Counted from the first letter of the stretch, positions 41,991 to 54,440 are shown. The stretch: 64,000 bases of DNA from Triatoma infestans (GCA_011037195.1 JAAEAF010006121.1:1-64000); one strand, 5' to 3'. Notes: a model not told the origin generated them from the letters alone. A program made the numbers and translations.

Positions 41991-44524
41991 AATCATCGGA
42001 ATGACTATGGATGATTAGTCTTGGAAGAACTTTACACTGTCATTCAGTATGTCTGTTTGTATAGAATAGTTCACTTATATGTTCAAGGAAGCAGTTACAG
42101 ACATTTGAGCAATAAGACAAAAAAAAATATAAAAAGCATGCCTGGATAAAGTATTGGCATTAACCACTAGGGGAGAAGTGAAACCTAAATGTATTGGAGA
42201 AAGAATGGTCTATCTATATATCGTCTACTGTTCAGTTCTTTTTCTTTTATGATGCATTGAGTGTTGTGCCATGGGGTTATACCAATTGGCCTGTTTCTTC
42301 TAGGTCTCTTTGAAGATTAAGCCTTTCAGGGTTACATCTATTGCCCTGTTTGAAATAAAATGACAACCAGCTATTTCAGTACGTTTTTATTATAGAAAGA
42401 AAAATGAATTTTTGTGAGTTACATCTTATGTATTTGTATGTATACACTAGCTTTTATAATACAGTAATACTTCGTTATTGAATTTTTGAGCATTACGCAA
42501 TTTAGCTTTAATTCCGTTTACTGACCTTACCAATGTCTACGTCTACTAAGATAGCTGGATTTTCTGCTTTCAATAAGGAAAGAAAGTATATGAAACACCC
42601 ATGAAATTGGCTTGTACACGTCTTCAGTCCGACTCTCCGACCTTTTTGATGCATTTATTTTGTTTTCTTCAAAAATTGGAACGTAACGTGTTTATTATTA
42701 TTTTTTCTTACAGCTGTTATATCGGCATCAGGTTTATTTTCTCCGTGTATTTGTAATAATTTTTGTAAACCCTGCTTTCTCTTGTATTTATTGATGTAAT
42801 CGGATGATGCAATATTCTACAATTATGGCAGAGTTTCATACCATAGAATAAATAGTTTAGCACTGGAATCAAACATTTTGGAAAAATTTAGCGTCTGCCA
42901 TTGTAATTTGGCACCATACTGAAGATTGGAATGACACACTCCTCTACACCAGGCTTCGACTGGCAGTCTCCTTTCTGCTTTCCGTGATTCACACTGTGAT
43001 TTCAAAAATATCTGGATGTCGGTCAGTCCTAATCATCAATCCATCCATCGCTGTCTCCTACACTATCATCTGAATATCATTCCTAATTGTCAATCTGACT
43101 GAAGTAGGGTAAAACTTTGAAAAAAAAAAAAAATCATTGAAATAGTTTGCAAGAAAACATTCAATAAAGTCGCAATAGTTGACGGACGTTGACCGAAACA
43201 TTTTTTATTACGTACATTTCCTAAGTGATATTCAACAAGAAAGTATGTCAAGTTTGATTTTACAGTAATTTTTCATTTTAGTGTTATTTCCTTCAGACAT
43301 TTTTTTTGTACATTAGTTGAGAATAGTGTCACGTTATATGTATTATTCCACTAAAACCAATGGCTACATAATACTTTTAATATCCAGTCAAAAATTCTTA
43401 AATTAAACTTTTGTTTTAACACTTTAAAATCAATTTAATAAAATTAAATTAAATATCAGAAAACATAATACACGTTCGCTTAACTTTATCCTAATGTTCT
43501 ACAACCTTTCTAAAGGTAACCTTCCCTTTTACAATGGCAAACATTCTCTTATAGGTTATCTTAAATGTCTTGCCACTGTCGTTCTCTTTATCTTTTTTTT
43601 TTTTTAATAATTTTTATTGACGTTGTGATACTATCTTGGTGATTTGCGCATCTCCACGTATTACTTCTCTCCCAAAAATTCATTAGGTATAATAAGTATG
43701 GTACCAGACATACTAATTGTATTCTTAATTTCTATTTTATGTCTGAAGGAATGCTGTATGCTTACAAAGTTAGTTTTTATTTTTTGACCAAAATAGTAGA
43801 AGTAATAAAGACAGGTGTAAAAAAACATTGTCCAACATAAAAACTTATGTAAGCTGCTTTTTGTTTTGGTGGAAGCCTTCGTTATCATATAAACATATAT
43901 ACGAGTATGTTGGCCACCACTTAGTTTTTGACCGGTAGTAACTGTGCGGTTACTCTATAGTAGCAAAAAAAGAGAAGTTACTACTTTATTATTACCATAC
44001 AACCCATTTTAACATCACATATTCTGGACTAAACTTACTAGCAAAACTATCCGAGAACATTATTACATACTCCACATGCCTGCATAAACACTTCTTGCCT
44101 TTCTTTTATGAGGTTAACCTGCATGAAATACCAGTTTCCGTTCTTTACATTTAGTTTCTTTGTGTGTTTTCTTGGCAAATTTGGTAATGCAGAAATGTTT
44201 ACCTTTAACTCCAAAAATGGTAAAATCTTGAAACTTTGAATAAATTGTTCATGAATATCCCCATTAAATTAACACATTACTCGATTAAACTCATACTCTT
44301 CGGTGAACCTTTGGTGATTGCTGACAAGTTTGCTTTTGATTACTAGACTAAGATTTTTGTAATAGTTCCTAGATCGTAATCTTAGTTTACCTTCTAGTAT
44401 TCTCAATTATATTATACCCATGCGGGCCTCAATGCGCACTTCAATTACGCATTCTAACATCCGATCTGCATGATTGGCAAATAAGCTTCAACTTTGACCG
44501 CTAAGCTTCTGAAATGATATTTGG
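41991..44524. other. No recognised feature
   Basis: Long AT-rich stretch. A minus frame at 43005-42823 could be a decayed LINE piece, but I see no diagnostic motif. Confidence 0.45.
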
Positions 44525-45038
44525 TGTGTTGAGTTGTTGTAGTTGGTGTAGCAAAGCGGTTTAGTAAAGGGGCTTACAAGCCCTTTACTTACAAGTATAT
44601 ATGTTTAAGAATGAATTGGTAGCAATAATCAAAAGAGCACCACTGTTTTTTAAAATAAATATATTATTCTCTAAGCAAATTTAAGTACATTACAATATCA
44701 CCAATATCTTACAATATTACAATATCACTATATCTTAATAAATCAGATATTTATCTAGAATAAAGGCAAATCACTATCACGGCACTGAGTTTAAGAGAGC
44801 GATTCCTGAAGCAAGTGTTCTGGCTTGAATGTCTGTTTCAAACTGTGTTGACGGAATGTCTTCTAATTGTTCGTTCAAATCTTCCCCTGTGAGAAGAAGG
44901 AGTAGACAATGCTAACAAGGTTCATGAACTTTTCGTGAAACTGTACTCTTCTATTTGCGTTTGCCAATGAGCTTTGCATTTTCTTCATATCGTAATTTTC
45001 TTTAAATAAAATAGATATAATTTCTTGCATCCATCACA
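44525..45038 (-). mobile_element. Solo LTR-like repeat, family M
   Basis: 514 bp. Minus strand starts TGTGATGGATGCAAGAAATAT and ends ACAACTCAACACA (TG...CA). Shares AAGCCAGAACACTTGCTTCAGG, CAGTGCCGTGATAG, AAACAGTGGTGCTCTTTTG, TTAAACATATATAC and TTTACTAAACCGCT with the copies at 48007 and 56530. No coding neighbour of an LTR element is seen. Confidence 0.6.
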
Positions 45039-46019
45039 CTTCCTCCTAGTAGTTGACTCCAGCTCTCACTAGATATAGGAGAAATTGGGGTAAAAAACCG
45101 AAAATCTATGGGTGTAATAGAAGACGGTAGATATCTTTAGAAAAGAGAAGAAGTTTCAACAAGCTACCAGAAAAAGCAAACATACAAAAGCTAAAACTCT
45201 GTAAATCTAAAATATTACTCTTAAAGAGTTATTCAATTACTTGTAAGTAGCAATCAACTGTCTGCACTCAGATCTCGGCCAAAAGTCCTTTTAAAGACTA
45301 GACAGTTTTTATTGCATCATCGTCGACATCATGATTCTTAGCTAGGTCATTCTATCATCTATAGATTCTTTTCTATTCAAAAAGTTTGTAAATATATAAA
45401 TTTTATACCACCAATTCCTTTTTACAGTAGTAAACAAAGTTTAAAAAAAATCGTTGGAGTCATTTTGGAGAAACCACCAGAACGGAAAATCACATTTATA
45501 ATCGATGGATTTTGAAACCTGAAAAATGCCATGCAATAGTCTATTAAACGAAATATTACATTTGAACTGCCTAGAATCTAAAGTTATATTATTAGATTCC
45601 GCAGCAAGCCTGGATACTTCGAGTTGGCCAGTTTCATCAATGCCAATAATGAATCGTTTTAGATTAGGTTCTAGTAATCTCGAAATGTGTAACCCTTTGG
45701 AATGTAACATACTCTGAAGACCTGCGCCTTGGCAGGTGTATGTTTTTGAATTCAAAGATAGTAAAAGAAAGATCGTTTTTCTATTCATTCATCTTCTTCT
45801 TCTTCTTTGTCATAAGCTTTTGTGCCTTTCAGCGTCGAGCTATAGATGACTTATGCCTTCAGCCAGCGGATGCATTCTTCTTCATTGCCTCCCGTTCTTT
45901 GGACAGATGACCTTGACTGACTTCGCTTTTGTGCCAGGCGATCAATAGCACATTTGCGGTCTGCCCCGTGGTCTGCTGCTCTCGGATTTAGCCTCCATCA
46001 AGCACTTAATCTTCTCCTC
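45039..46019. other. Largely unannotated
   Basis: 45425-45535 has faint family A blocks (AAAATCGTTGGAGTCATTTTGG). The rest is not recognised. The 115-residue minus frame at 45788-45441 has no motif I know. Confidence 0.4.
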
Positions 46020-46490
46020 TTCGTGGCAAAACCAACTCAACGTCGATTCTCCCACGTAGTCACAAAGGGGTGAATCTCTAAGCTGCTCCTTACTGATTCA
46101 TTTCTTATTTTATCGCGCTTAGTCTTTCCTTCGACACTTCGGAAAAATCTCATTTCGTCAGCCGCAATCGGGTTTTCATGCTTATCCAGCATAGTCCACG
46201 ATTCTGCCCCGTACTGAAGAAGGGGTATGTAAACGGTCTTAAAGACGGTCATTTTTACTTTCCTGCTAACCTCTCTTTTACCGACCACAGTATTCCTGAC
46301 AGACCGTAAGCTTCATTTGCCACGCTCACCCGATTCAGTACCTCTTGGTCAATCCTACCATCCCTGCTAAACAAGACTTCCAAGTATCTGAACTTCTCTA
46401 CCTGTTCCATGAATGTCCTTTCACATTCCACCTGGATTGATCCCTGCGGCCTTCCAACGAAGCTGTATGCTTTTGAATTCATAGATTAAT
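46020..46490 (-). mobile_element. RTE-like LINE, C-terminal fragment
   Basis: Two overlapping minus frames: VEKFRYLEVLFSRDGRIDQE then RVSVANEAYGLSGILW at 46482-46255, and KVKMTVFKTVYIPLLQYGAE then SWTMLDKHE at 46288-46037. The layout (YLGxxxxxDGxxxxEIxxRI, then LLYGAESWTL) is typical of RTE/CR1-like thumb regions. One frameshift; no catalytic region. Confidence 0.7.
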
Positions 46491-47214
46491 AAGGTAAGAT
46501 CGCTTCTTCTAATAATAATTCATTCATAACAGATTTAATTATTGAGTTGCCGTAGAAGCATCATGGATAGATTCAATACCCAATGATAATAGTCGAATGC
46601 TGTTTGTCTTGGGGGACCAGTAAAAATAATGAAATTTAAAAAACTACGTTCGCCATTGACATTGATTGCTATGATAAATTAATTGACAATAAAAATAAAG
46701 AAAAAAAACTTTAACGAGAGAAACGTTGACACAAAATTTTCTAGACACCATAACTGTGGCATTGATATATTACAATTATCTTTTATTAAGAAATGTTTGA
46801 ATATTATCTGCTTGGAAATCTGTTTTGAAATTATCCACAGAATACCAAACAAGATTACCGACTAATTAGTAAACTTTGTTGTAAACCTTTAATGAAACAA
46901 TGATTTAATCTAAAATTGTTACATTGTTCTCTTAGTTTTCCACAAAAGTACTTAAACTCCAGCAGGTCACAATTTCTGGAACAACCGCTCATTATATTTC
47001 CTAAATTATTATCCACATCCTTTCCCACAAGCCATTAACTGTTATAACCAATTGTTTATCCTATTAAGTTACCTAAATATATAACTTATTAGTAGTTTAG
47101 CTTGACCTCTGTTAATTAACAATTTGAATAAATAAATCGTTTTAACCTGAAACTGTTAGATTAGAACTGATTATTTCTAGCAATCGTACAATGAATTTGT
47201 AGTTAATTCTTAGT
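46491..47214. other. No recognised feature
   Basis: AT-rich with no supported frame. Confidence 0.5.
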
Positions 47215-47780
47215 GGTGTTGCTCGCTATCCTGGGCTTTACTTAGGCCGAAGATACACGACTCTAAAGAATAGAATCAAACAGCTTAAATCAAACAACTT
47301 AAAAGACTATTGGATAACAGATCTAAACTTTATACAAAAATAGGCTAATTTTATACATCTATTTTAAAGCCTACCTGGGCGTATGGGATAGAACTATGGC
47401 GTTCAACAAAACGCTTAAATCTCCAAAGACTGCAATCCTTACAATCCAGAATCCTCCGTAACATAGTAAACGCTCCTTTTTACGTCTCCAACCGAACCAT
47501 ACACCTTAATATAACGTTCAGTGCTCAAGTCGCCCAAACCAGTTACAGTAAATTCCATATTAACTTACAATTCACATACAAATCCTTTAGTTCAACACCT
47601 GGCCTCCCGAACACTTCCTAATAATCCTCCTAGCCTCGTAATCTCCTCTCAAGTGAAGAGAGTGAATAGTATTTTTGTGTAGGTTTGGAGTGTTACCATT
47701 AGGTAGCTTCTCCTGTTATTTATGTACTTTTGTGATAATTGTTACTTATAGCGCTGTCGTGTTTATTGTAACATAAATAA
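47215..47780 (+). mobile_element. Jockey-type LINE, C-terminal fragment and 3' UTR
   Basis: Broken frames: YLGLYLGRRYTTLKNRIKQL, then TKRLNLQRLQSLQSRILRNI and VNAPFYVSNRTIHLN (47400-47510), then a 3' UTR with GTGTTACCATTAGGTAGCTTC and CGTGTTTATTGTAACATAAATA that matches the UTR of the Jockey copy at 10135. Frameshifted throughout. Confidence 0.7.
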
Positions 47781-48006
47781 AAATTAAAATACAATAAATT
47801 CTTATAGTAGCATTGGATAGTGAACATTATCCAGGCCAGGTGTTCGCTCCCTTCTTTTCATAGTATTATTTAATTCCTATAAGAAATTGCTGATTCATTC
47901 ATTAAATCTTCTTTTATTGGGATTACTTAAATATTCATAAAGAAATTTTGAGAACTTGTTATTCAAATTGATTCAAATGGTCAACTGAACAGCGCAAACA
48001 GTAATT

Positions 48007-48431
48007 TGTGATGGATGCCAGAAATATATTTTATGTGAACATTCGCTGGCAAAAAGGGTACAACCAAGTAGAAGACTACAGTTACGAGTAGAATTCATAG
48101 AACTCTGTCACCTTTGTCTTTTACCCTTCTCAAAGGGGGAAGATTTGTAGTAACAAGAGAAGGCATTTCTTTCAAGGCAGTCTGAACTAGACATTCTACC
48201 AGTAACATCACTGCCAGTTATAATTAAAACATGAGAGTTTATTCTAACTATTTTCAGTATATTAATAAGCAAATAATTGTGATATTGTAAAGTAACTTCA
48301 TTTCACTTAGAGAATATATCTATTTTAAAAACAGTGTGATCTCTTGATTATTTCTAATACTTCTCTCTCTTAAACATATATACTCACAAGCCTTTACTAA
48401 ACCGCTCGTGCTACACAAGCTACAACACACA
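48007..48431 (+). mobile_element. Solo LTR-like repeat, family M
   Basis: Starts TGTGATGGATGCCAGAAATAT and ends near CTACAACACACAC. Contains GGCAGTCTGAACTAGACATTC, CACTGCCAGTTATAATTAAAAC, TTTCAGTATATTAATAAGC and TTTACTAAACCGCTCGTGC. AATT occurs on both sides (48003-48006 and 48433-48436), a possible 4-bp target duplication. Confidence 0.6.
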
Positions 48432-48544
48432 CAATTACATTTCAAATTTCTTATTATAGATTTAAGCGCTATACATCTAAAAAATCACATTGCTTTGTCC
48501 ACAAGCAATTTTTATGCTCTCTTACTGCTATTATGTGAACTATT

Positions 48545-49020
48545 ACGTTCGTGTCAAATTTTCGAATTGCGATCTCACCGGAAATACTTGTTTTGAAGTC
48601 CTTTAAGTAAGTACGAAAAACTTTAGCCAATTATGTTACAAAAACATAATATCTGTGCGTTTTTGTTTGTATTAGTGAAAACCAAGTATCTGTTTTAGTT
48701 TTGACGTCTTCAATGATTTTCTTTTTAGCATTTCGAATTATACTTAGAGAGGCCTATAACTTTGTTTCGAAATATTTTTTTATAGAAAAAATTAATGTTG
48801 AAGATTTCTCTGACGATAAGTTTTCCTTCTAATTTCTCATTCTGTACATTTTACTTTTTACTTTTTTGCCCTCTGAGCAAAACTAGGTATAAATGCATAG
48901 CTAAAATTTCAATTTTTTTTTTTTTTTAAATCTGTTAATCGATAATACATCGTTTTTCAATAATTATCTGAAATTTTAGGATTTTCTCGTTAAAAGCTCC
49001 AACGATTTACTTGAGAACTT
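48545..49020 (-). repeat. Family A, degenerate copy
   Basis: GTCAAATTTTCGAATTGCGATCTCACCGGAAATACTTG near 48553 corresponds to the family A 3' segment in minus orientation. AAAGCTCCAACGATTTACTTGAG near 48991 corresponds to the body. Ends and hairpin are lost. Confidence 0.5.
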
Positions 49021-49029
49021 GGAATGCTA

Positions 49030-49745
49030 ACGAGCGGATTTTGTCCCTATGTAGCGATAGGCTTAAATCTGAATGGCCTGTAGTCATGGTGGGGGGGATT
49101 GATTGATGAGGCTTTTTACTTGCTTACTGTTAACAATAAGTCACGTTTAAGTATGTTGTGTTCTAGGGGCTCCTCAAGGGGACTTTTATACGCCCAGGAC
49201 AAAAGCAGAGACATATTGCACCCATAGTGAACACCAACCCTGTTTCGCTAATAAACACCAAGGATTGTAGCAAGAGATATTTCCAAGCAAGAGATGCCAG
49301 TGTTCCTGTCCCAAACCTTAGGAATCGTTTTTAAGCAAATTACATACATGCGCAAAGAAGATAAAACGGTGTTTCATCTTATTTGCCACACTTTCTACAA
49401 AGTAGAACATCATCTATAAGACTTCTCCAATCGCAACTTAGCTGTAGGCTATTATGGTTATCCAAAGACTCCACTACCTTTACAACATTCTAACATGAAT
49501 AAATTTTGATGTGACAAAGTCTGCCTCAAACCTTTAGTGTGCTCTGACTGTTAGAAGAAATTGCCACTTTTATGCCCTTGCATGGTAAGTGGATATTTCA
49601 GTTTGAAAGACCGATGAGGTTCGGCGCAAAAACTTGTTGATAACAGTTCCGACACTCCTTATAAAAATGCCAGTCCTACCATCACTATTCCGGAGCCATC
49701 TATGTATAAGTCACGAATTCATTTGTCCTCGTGGTCCTATCCATG
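49030..49745 (-). mobile_element. Non-LTR RNase H/C-terminal remnant
   Basis: Minus strand: TYIDGSGIVMVGLAFL near 49705, SFKLKYPL near 49600, AISSNSQSTLKVLRQTLS near 49530 and CRKCGK-DETPFYLLCACM near 49360. This order (DGS, FQAE-like, SDSQ-like, zinc finger with CxxC...HLLCxC) is that of RNase H-bearing LINEs. Many stops and frameshifts. Confidence 0.6.
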
Positions 49746-49757
49746 TTATAATGGATG

Positions 49758-50040
49758 TGTTAGGTGGAGAGAATTTAGGTGTGGTTGATGATATAAGAAG
49801 AAGACTTGGTTAACACTGTTTAACTAATATATTAATTAAGTGATACAGACTGCCTGGACTCTATAATAGAGAAATGTTTTAAGGTAGAGTGGTATGAAAA
49901 TGACACGTAGTAATTAGATGAATTAACCTGAATTCAACTGTGTTTTTATGGACTGTCCGTCGCTATATTTATACAGTTTCTCCCACTCTAGTCCGAGAGA
50001 GTGGTTGAGCTTCTCTTTGCTCTCTTTGGTTGCTGTTACA
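49758..50040 (+). mobile_element. Gypsy-type LTR, first of a tandem pair
   Basis: Starts TGTTAGGTGGAGAGAATTTAGG and ends TTGGTTGCTGTTACA. Contains AACACTGTTTAAC, ACAGACTGCCTGG, a CGCTATATTTATACAG TATA-type site and TCTCCCACTCTAGTCCGAG. Preceded by TATAATGGATG, which is repeated just before the second LTR. Confidence 0.7.
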
Positions 50041-50069
50041 TCTTCCCGCTGCCACCAATATAATGGATG

Positions 50070-50379
50070 TGTTAGGTGGAGAGAATTTAGGTCTGGTTGA
50101 TGATATAAGAAGAAGACTTGGTTAACACTGGTTAACTAATACGAGTATATTAATTAAGAGGTACAGATTGGCTGGACTTTACAATAAAGACATTTTTTTT
50201 AAGGTAGAGTGATATGAAAATGACACGTAGTAATTGGATGTATTAAACTGAATTCAACTGTGTTTTTATGGACTGTCCGTCGCTATATTTATACAGTTTC
50301 TCCCACTCCAGTCCGAGAGATTGGTTGAGCTTCTCTTTGCTCCCTTTGGTGGCTGAGCTTCTCTTTGGTTGCTGTTACA
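50070..50379 (+). mobile_element. Gypsy-type LTR, second of a tandem pair
   Basis: Nearly the same as the preceding LTR, offset by 312 bp. It carries a small extra duplication of GAGCTTCTCTTTG near 50326-50365, and ends GGTTGCTGTTACA. Only 29 bp separates the two LTRs (TCTTCCCGCTGCCACCAATA then TAATGGATG), which leaves no room for element coding sequence. Confidence 0.7.
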
Positions 50380-51294
50380 ATATTAAGATCTATTCCCGTT
50401 ATTGTCATTACGAAGTTGGATTCAATGTGATAAGTCGAGTTTATTCGCTCTGATCAGTTACATAATTATGTGATATTACCCAATTCACCTAATTATTCTA
50501 GCCACCACTCTGATTTGTATATGAGTTACACATACTAAAAAACCAATAAGCAAAATAAACCTATATTTATGAGTATTATTAATTGCAAATTTTTCAATTA
50601 ATAACTGTAATAATTGTTAATTATGCCTTGTGAATGTCAACACTTAAGAATTTTTGTTGAGGAATGTAATTTTTAATTCAATGCAAATATAGAGGCTGAT
50701 TCCTCTCAATTGGGAACTGCCAATAAAAAACTGAAATAATATTTGGAATGGAATACTTAGACCACTTTCCTGCAATTCACTTAGTTATAATTGATAAATT
50801 CTCTTCAAACTTATAATTATAAACTAAATATTTACTTATCTTCAATTTTAGATCAATTTAATAAAAAGACTTTTCTTTGAGAAAAGCATAACTTCCCCCG
50901 CTCCACCAAAACTACATTAAATGAAGTTACTCGGAAAAAAAATGTCTTACAAAAGTGATAGATTTCTGAATTCTTAGTTAGTATATCATTTAATGAAATC
51001 CGGTGGTGTATTTTTTTATGGAGAAAATTGCAGAAAACTTAAAAAAAAAAAAGTGTTCAGTAAAAACTTCCGGTCAACCAATTTTCTTCAAACTCGGATT
51101 TAGGCAACATATTTCACTGTAATTAATATTATTTAGTTGATAGAATTGTATATTAAATTAAAATACCACTTTGTACAGAAACATAACCAACCCCTTAAAT
51201 GAATTTTTTGCCGGAGAAACATTTCAAATGAATTTAATAGCTCTTTATATGTGTTGATTTGCAGATGATATTCTAAGTTTAAAGAAAAGTATTA

Positions 51295-52346
51295 GGGTAT
51301 GTCCACACTGGTGAAACTTTTCTTTCAAGAGAGGCATGCGCCACAGCGCACGGTGTGACGAACGAGAGGCAAACGTTATTGCATACCTCATGGAAGTTGA
51401 ATGGGCCTTTATTTTCATGTCGCACGTGAATCCAACTACTTGGATTTTCGTTCAACATTCTATGCATCTTGTTGATCTCGCTACGTGTTGTGTGATTTTT
51501 TTATAGGTTATATATTATGTAATTAATTTTAAATATTATTTAATTATTATTTTAATAATAATTTTTTATTAGCATTTGATATTATTCAACTATTATTATT
51601 AATTAATAATATCTCCGACTGCAGATTTCTGCAGATTATGTCTGTAATCAAGAGACACTTGATTTTATAGAAGATTATCGTCTTCAAATAGTTTTGTGGG
51701 ATGTAAATTCCAAATTATATGCCAACAAAAGTGCGAGAAGTGATGTTTGTTCCGTAGTACTTGTTGTAGAGGTCTCATACCATTTTCACTGGAAGTAACC
51801 TCTCTCAATGTGCCTTAAATAACTTCACCAGTGCTTTCATCCTCGTGATCAAAACTTCCAGGAGGTGAATACTGTCTTGCTGCATCCAGCTGCGCCCGGA
51901 GAAAATTAGGATGCACGAGACAATTTAACACTATATCAACCACAGTCCCAATAACTGTAATTTCTATAGGCTTATGAAAAATTCTGAACGCTGGCGCCAT
52001 CAAGCCAAAAACGTTTTTAATGATTCTCCTTGCTCTCGATAGCCAATAATGAAATACTCTTTTCGGCGATACCCTTATTAAGATCAGTTGCAAATGGTTT
52101 CATAAGATGAAGGGCTGCTTTTTTTTTTCGTGCAATTTTCAAAAACAGATAACCTGCACAAATAGCTAATGCCGCTTCTGAATCCATCGAAAATGCACAC
52201 TGAACGGATGAAGTGTGGACAACAAATTGAATGCCTCAAGAGAAGCATGCTCGAAAGGCATGCGCAACGCATGTTGAAATGGAAAGAGGAAGCGCAAGTT
52301 GAAAGGGAAGAGGAAGAGGAAAGCGCACAACTGTGTGGTCATACCC
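51295..52346 (-). mobile_element. PIF/Harbinger-type element, internally deleted, inside family A
   Basis: 1052 bp with terminal inverted repeats GGGTATGTCCACACTGGTG and CAACTGTGTGGTCATACCC (about 15 bp) and a perfect 3-bp duplication TTA at 51292-51294 and 52347-52349. TWA-type 3-bp duplications are the hallmark of PIF/Harbinger. A minus-strand transposase remnant lies inside. The outer arms are purine/pyrimidine-skewed and rich in GCGC and GAGG. Confidence 0.88.
51815..52187 (-). pseudogene. Harbinger nuclease remnant
   Basis: A start at 52187 gives MDSEAALAICAGYLFLKIAR followed by KKKAA, like the N-terminus of insect Harbinger nucleases. After a deletion the frame at 52093-51815 gives VFHYWLSRARRIIKNVFGLM, APAFRIFHKPIEI and VVDIVLNCLVHPNFLRAQLD, the C-terminal part of the DDE nuclease (RLSRARRxVENAFGxL ... 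LHNFL). The middle, with most catalytic residues, is missing. The companion Myb-like protein of intact elements is not present. Confidence 0.8.
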
Positions 52347-52665
52347 TTAGAGTCGTCTTTGAGAAAATCGTAAATAATTGTCATTCAGTAAAATGGAACT
52401 TCCGTTTAAGGAATTTTGACAGAAAACTTCCTGTCAGATCCCATTATGATAGCAATCGGAATGCCATGTTTGAACTTTATGTGGTTTTTTTCCGTTTTTT
52501 AGACTAAGCAGTTCACATGTATATAAACACACAGGCCATTTTCCCAGAACCACTTCCTCTTTTTTTACTCAGGAGGACCTCAAGACGTGTATTTCTGATG
52601 AAAATTCGATATCGAAAATTTAACATGATCCGCAATACGTCCTTTTACCACCACTAAGAGAAAGT

Positions 52666-53337
52666 AAAACATTAAATTAAAAAGTTGTTTACTTTTATAT
52701 TCGAAGATATAATTCTGGTTGCTATAAAAAAATTGGCAGAGTGCGTTTCACATAATTTCGTGTTGAAGTAACAAAAAGAAACAGCTAAAACTAAAAGGAA
52801 AAAGGAAATTTTCTTTGTACTTACCCACTATCTGGGATTTCATATTACATTTTATTTTTACTTTTCTTTCGTTGCTTTTCTTTATTTTCCTTTTACAAAA
52901 ACACAGAGGATTTACTTTATCTAATTTTTTTTTTTTTTTTTACCCCACACCATTGTAATCCACCCATTGTTTGAAAGAGACAGCAATGAAAGTTGGGTTG
53001 GCAAAAGAGAGGCCGGCCGTTAAGGCAGTGGCGCTTTCTCCCATGGGCGGCTGCCACCCATTTTGTACTTCTCTACATTTTGTACGTTCATCTTGTTCGT
53101 CATCACTGACTCTATCTCTTACTTAACTTACTGTCGTTGTTCCCTTTCTTTTGTATTATAAAGACACCATATCTTTTCCTCTAAACCGTCTTAGATTAAC
53201 TCTTTTAGTCATGGTAAAGAATGGAAATGGAACTAGACATAAAGAGACATTTTGGATGAGATGCCGGGCAGCAGAGATTGACAAAAGAAAACTTTTGCTA
53301 CGAACAATAAGAAAATAAATGCCCCCCCACCAAAAAA
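52666..53337. other. No recognised feature
   Basis: AT-rich with T runs. A short GC-richer patch at 52980-53060 has no identity I can give. Confidence 0.45.
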
Positions 53338-53444
53338 AAATCTGATGTGAAACACTCACACTACTTTTTCTTACTCCTGTTAGTACAATATTATATATAA
53401 AATGACAACACTTCTTTACACTCAAATTTCGCTAATTGTCCTAA

Positions 53445-54315
53445 TATAAATGTTGGGCCATTTCTCCCATATATATCCTATCCAAGCTGGCGTCCCGCAA
53501 GGGAGCATTCTCGGTCCTCTTCTCTATACCATATACACTGCTGACATCCCCCTTTTCCCCTCATACACTGTTCTCTACTTTTGCAGATGACACTGCCATC
53601 CTTTCCCCGCATAACGATCCCGTATTCGCATTTAGAAATCTTCAAAGCCATTTAAACCCACTGGAAACCTGGTGCAAAAAATGGCGAATAAAAATTAACG
53701 AGACAAAATGCCAGTACACTACTTTTACATTAAGACGGACTACATTGCCCCCTCTATATTTTAATGGTATTTCTCTTCCAACTGCTGACTATGTACGCTA
53801 CTTAGAGTTATACATCGACAAACGGCTCACCTGGAACCCCCATACACGACTAAAAAGACAAGACCTTATCAGACGATTTAAACTATTATCACTACTATTC
53901 GGCAGACGATCTAAACTATCTCTACAATATAAAAGGCTAGTTTACCTGGGATTACTCAAACCTATGTGGACATACGCTATTGAACTATAGGGTTCAACCA
54001 AAAATTCCAATTCCCGCCGAATCCAGTCATTCCAATCCAAAATCTTCAGAAACATTGTCAATGCTACCTTCTATATATCAAATCTCACCCTACATCAAGA
54101 CTTCAATATTCCTTACATAAACGAAGTTGCTAAAACCAAATACAAAAAGTTCCCTCTATCCCTCTCTGCTCACCCTAATCCTTTAGTATGCCAGCTAAGT
54201 TTCTTCTACCCTTCCAGATCATCCTCCCAGACGATTGAAACGCCGCTGGCCTCGAGACTCTTTAATGAATAACTAAGTTATTAACCAAGTAAAGCCATCT
54301 GTTTTTTTTTTTTTA
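53445..54315 (+). mobile_element. Jockey-type LINE, RT palm to C-terminus
   Basis: [20 protein letters not shown] at 53475 (RT motif), then the FADDTA-type catalytic motif split by a frameshift near 53583 (CR*HCHPFP, with the other frame reading ADDTAI). Then YVRYLELYIDKRLTWNPHTR and LKRQDLIRRFKLL at 53790-53890, KIFRNIVNATFYISNLTLHQ at 54040 and an altered RRLKRRWP end at 54230. Inserted in a family A copy. Confidence 0.8.
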
Positions 54316-54319
54316 TGGA

Positions 54320-54440
54320 GTCTCATCGCTGGGTGAGTTCTCCACACAAGTGACTCTGGTGATTTGTATCTTTCCACACATTTACTATTGTATTTATATA
54401 CAGATGTAAATTACAAATAAATGAAGAAAAAAAATTTTTT
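54320..54440 (+). repeat. A-tailed LINE 3'-end-like piece
   Basis: ATTACAAATAAATGAAG-AAAAAAAA at its end resembles the 3' end ATTACAAATAAATAAAAATAAA at 60640. No coding sequence. Confidence 0.35.

Larger units (their letters stand above)
50870..52665 (+). mobile_element. Repeat family A, split by a Harbinger remnant
   Basis: Left part to 51291 carries the standard blocks (AAAACTTCCGGTCAACC, AACATATTTCACTGTAATTAATATT). The right part resumes at 52350 (GAGTCGTCTTTGAGAAAATCG) and runs to a degraded hairpin near 52640-52662. The break is a perfect TTA target duplication around the element at 51295-52346. The 5' terminus is not recognisable. Confidence 0.65.

Noticed and set aside
52169..52507. 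112-codon plus frame with basic/acidic repeat
   Set aside because: Antisense of the Harbinger remnant and its purine-rich terminal arm, running on into family A.
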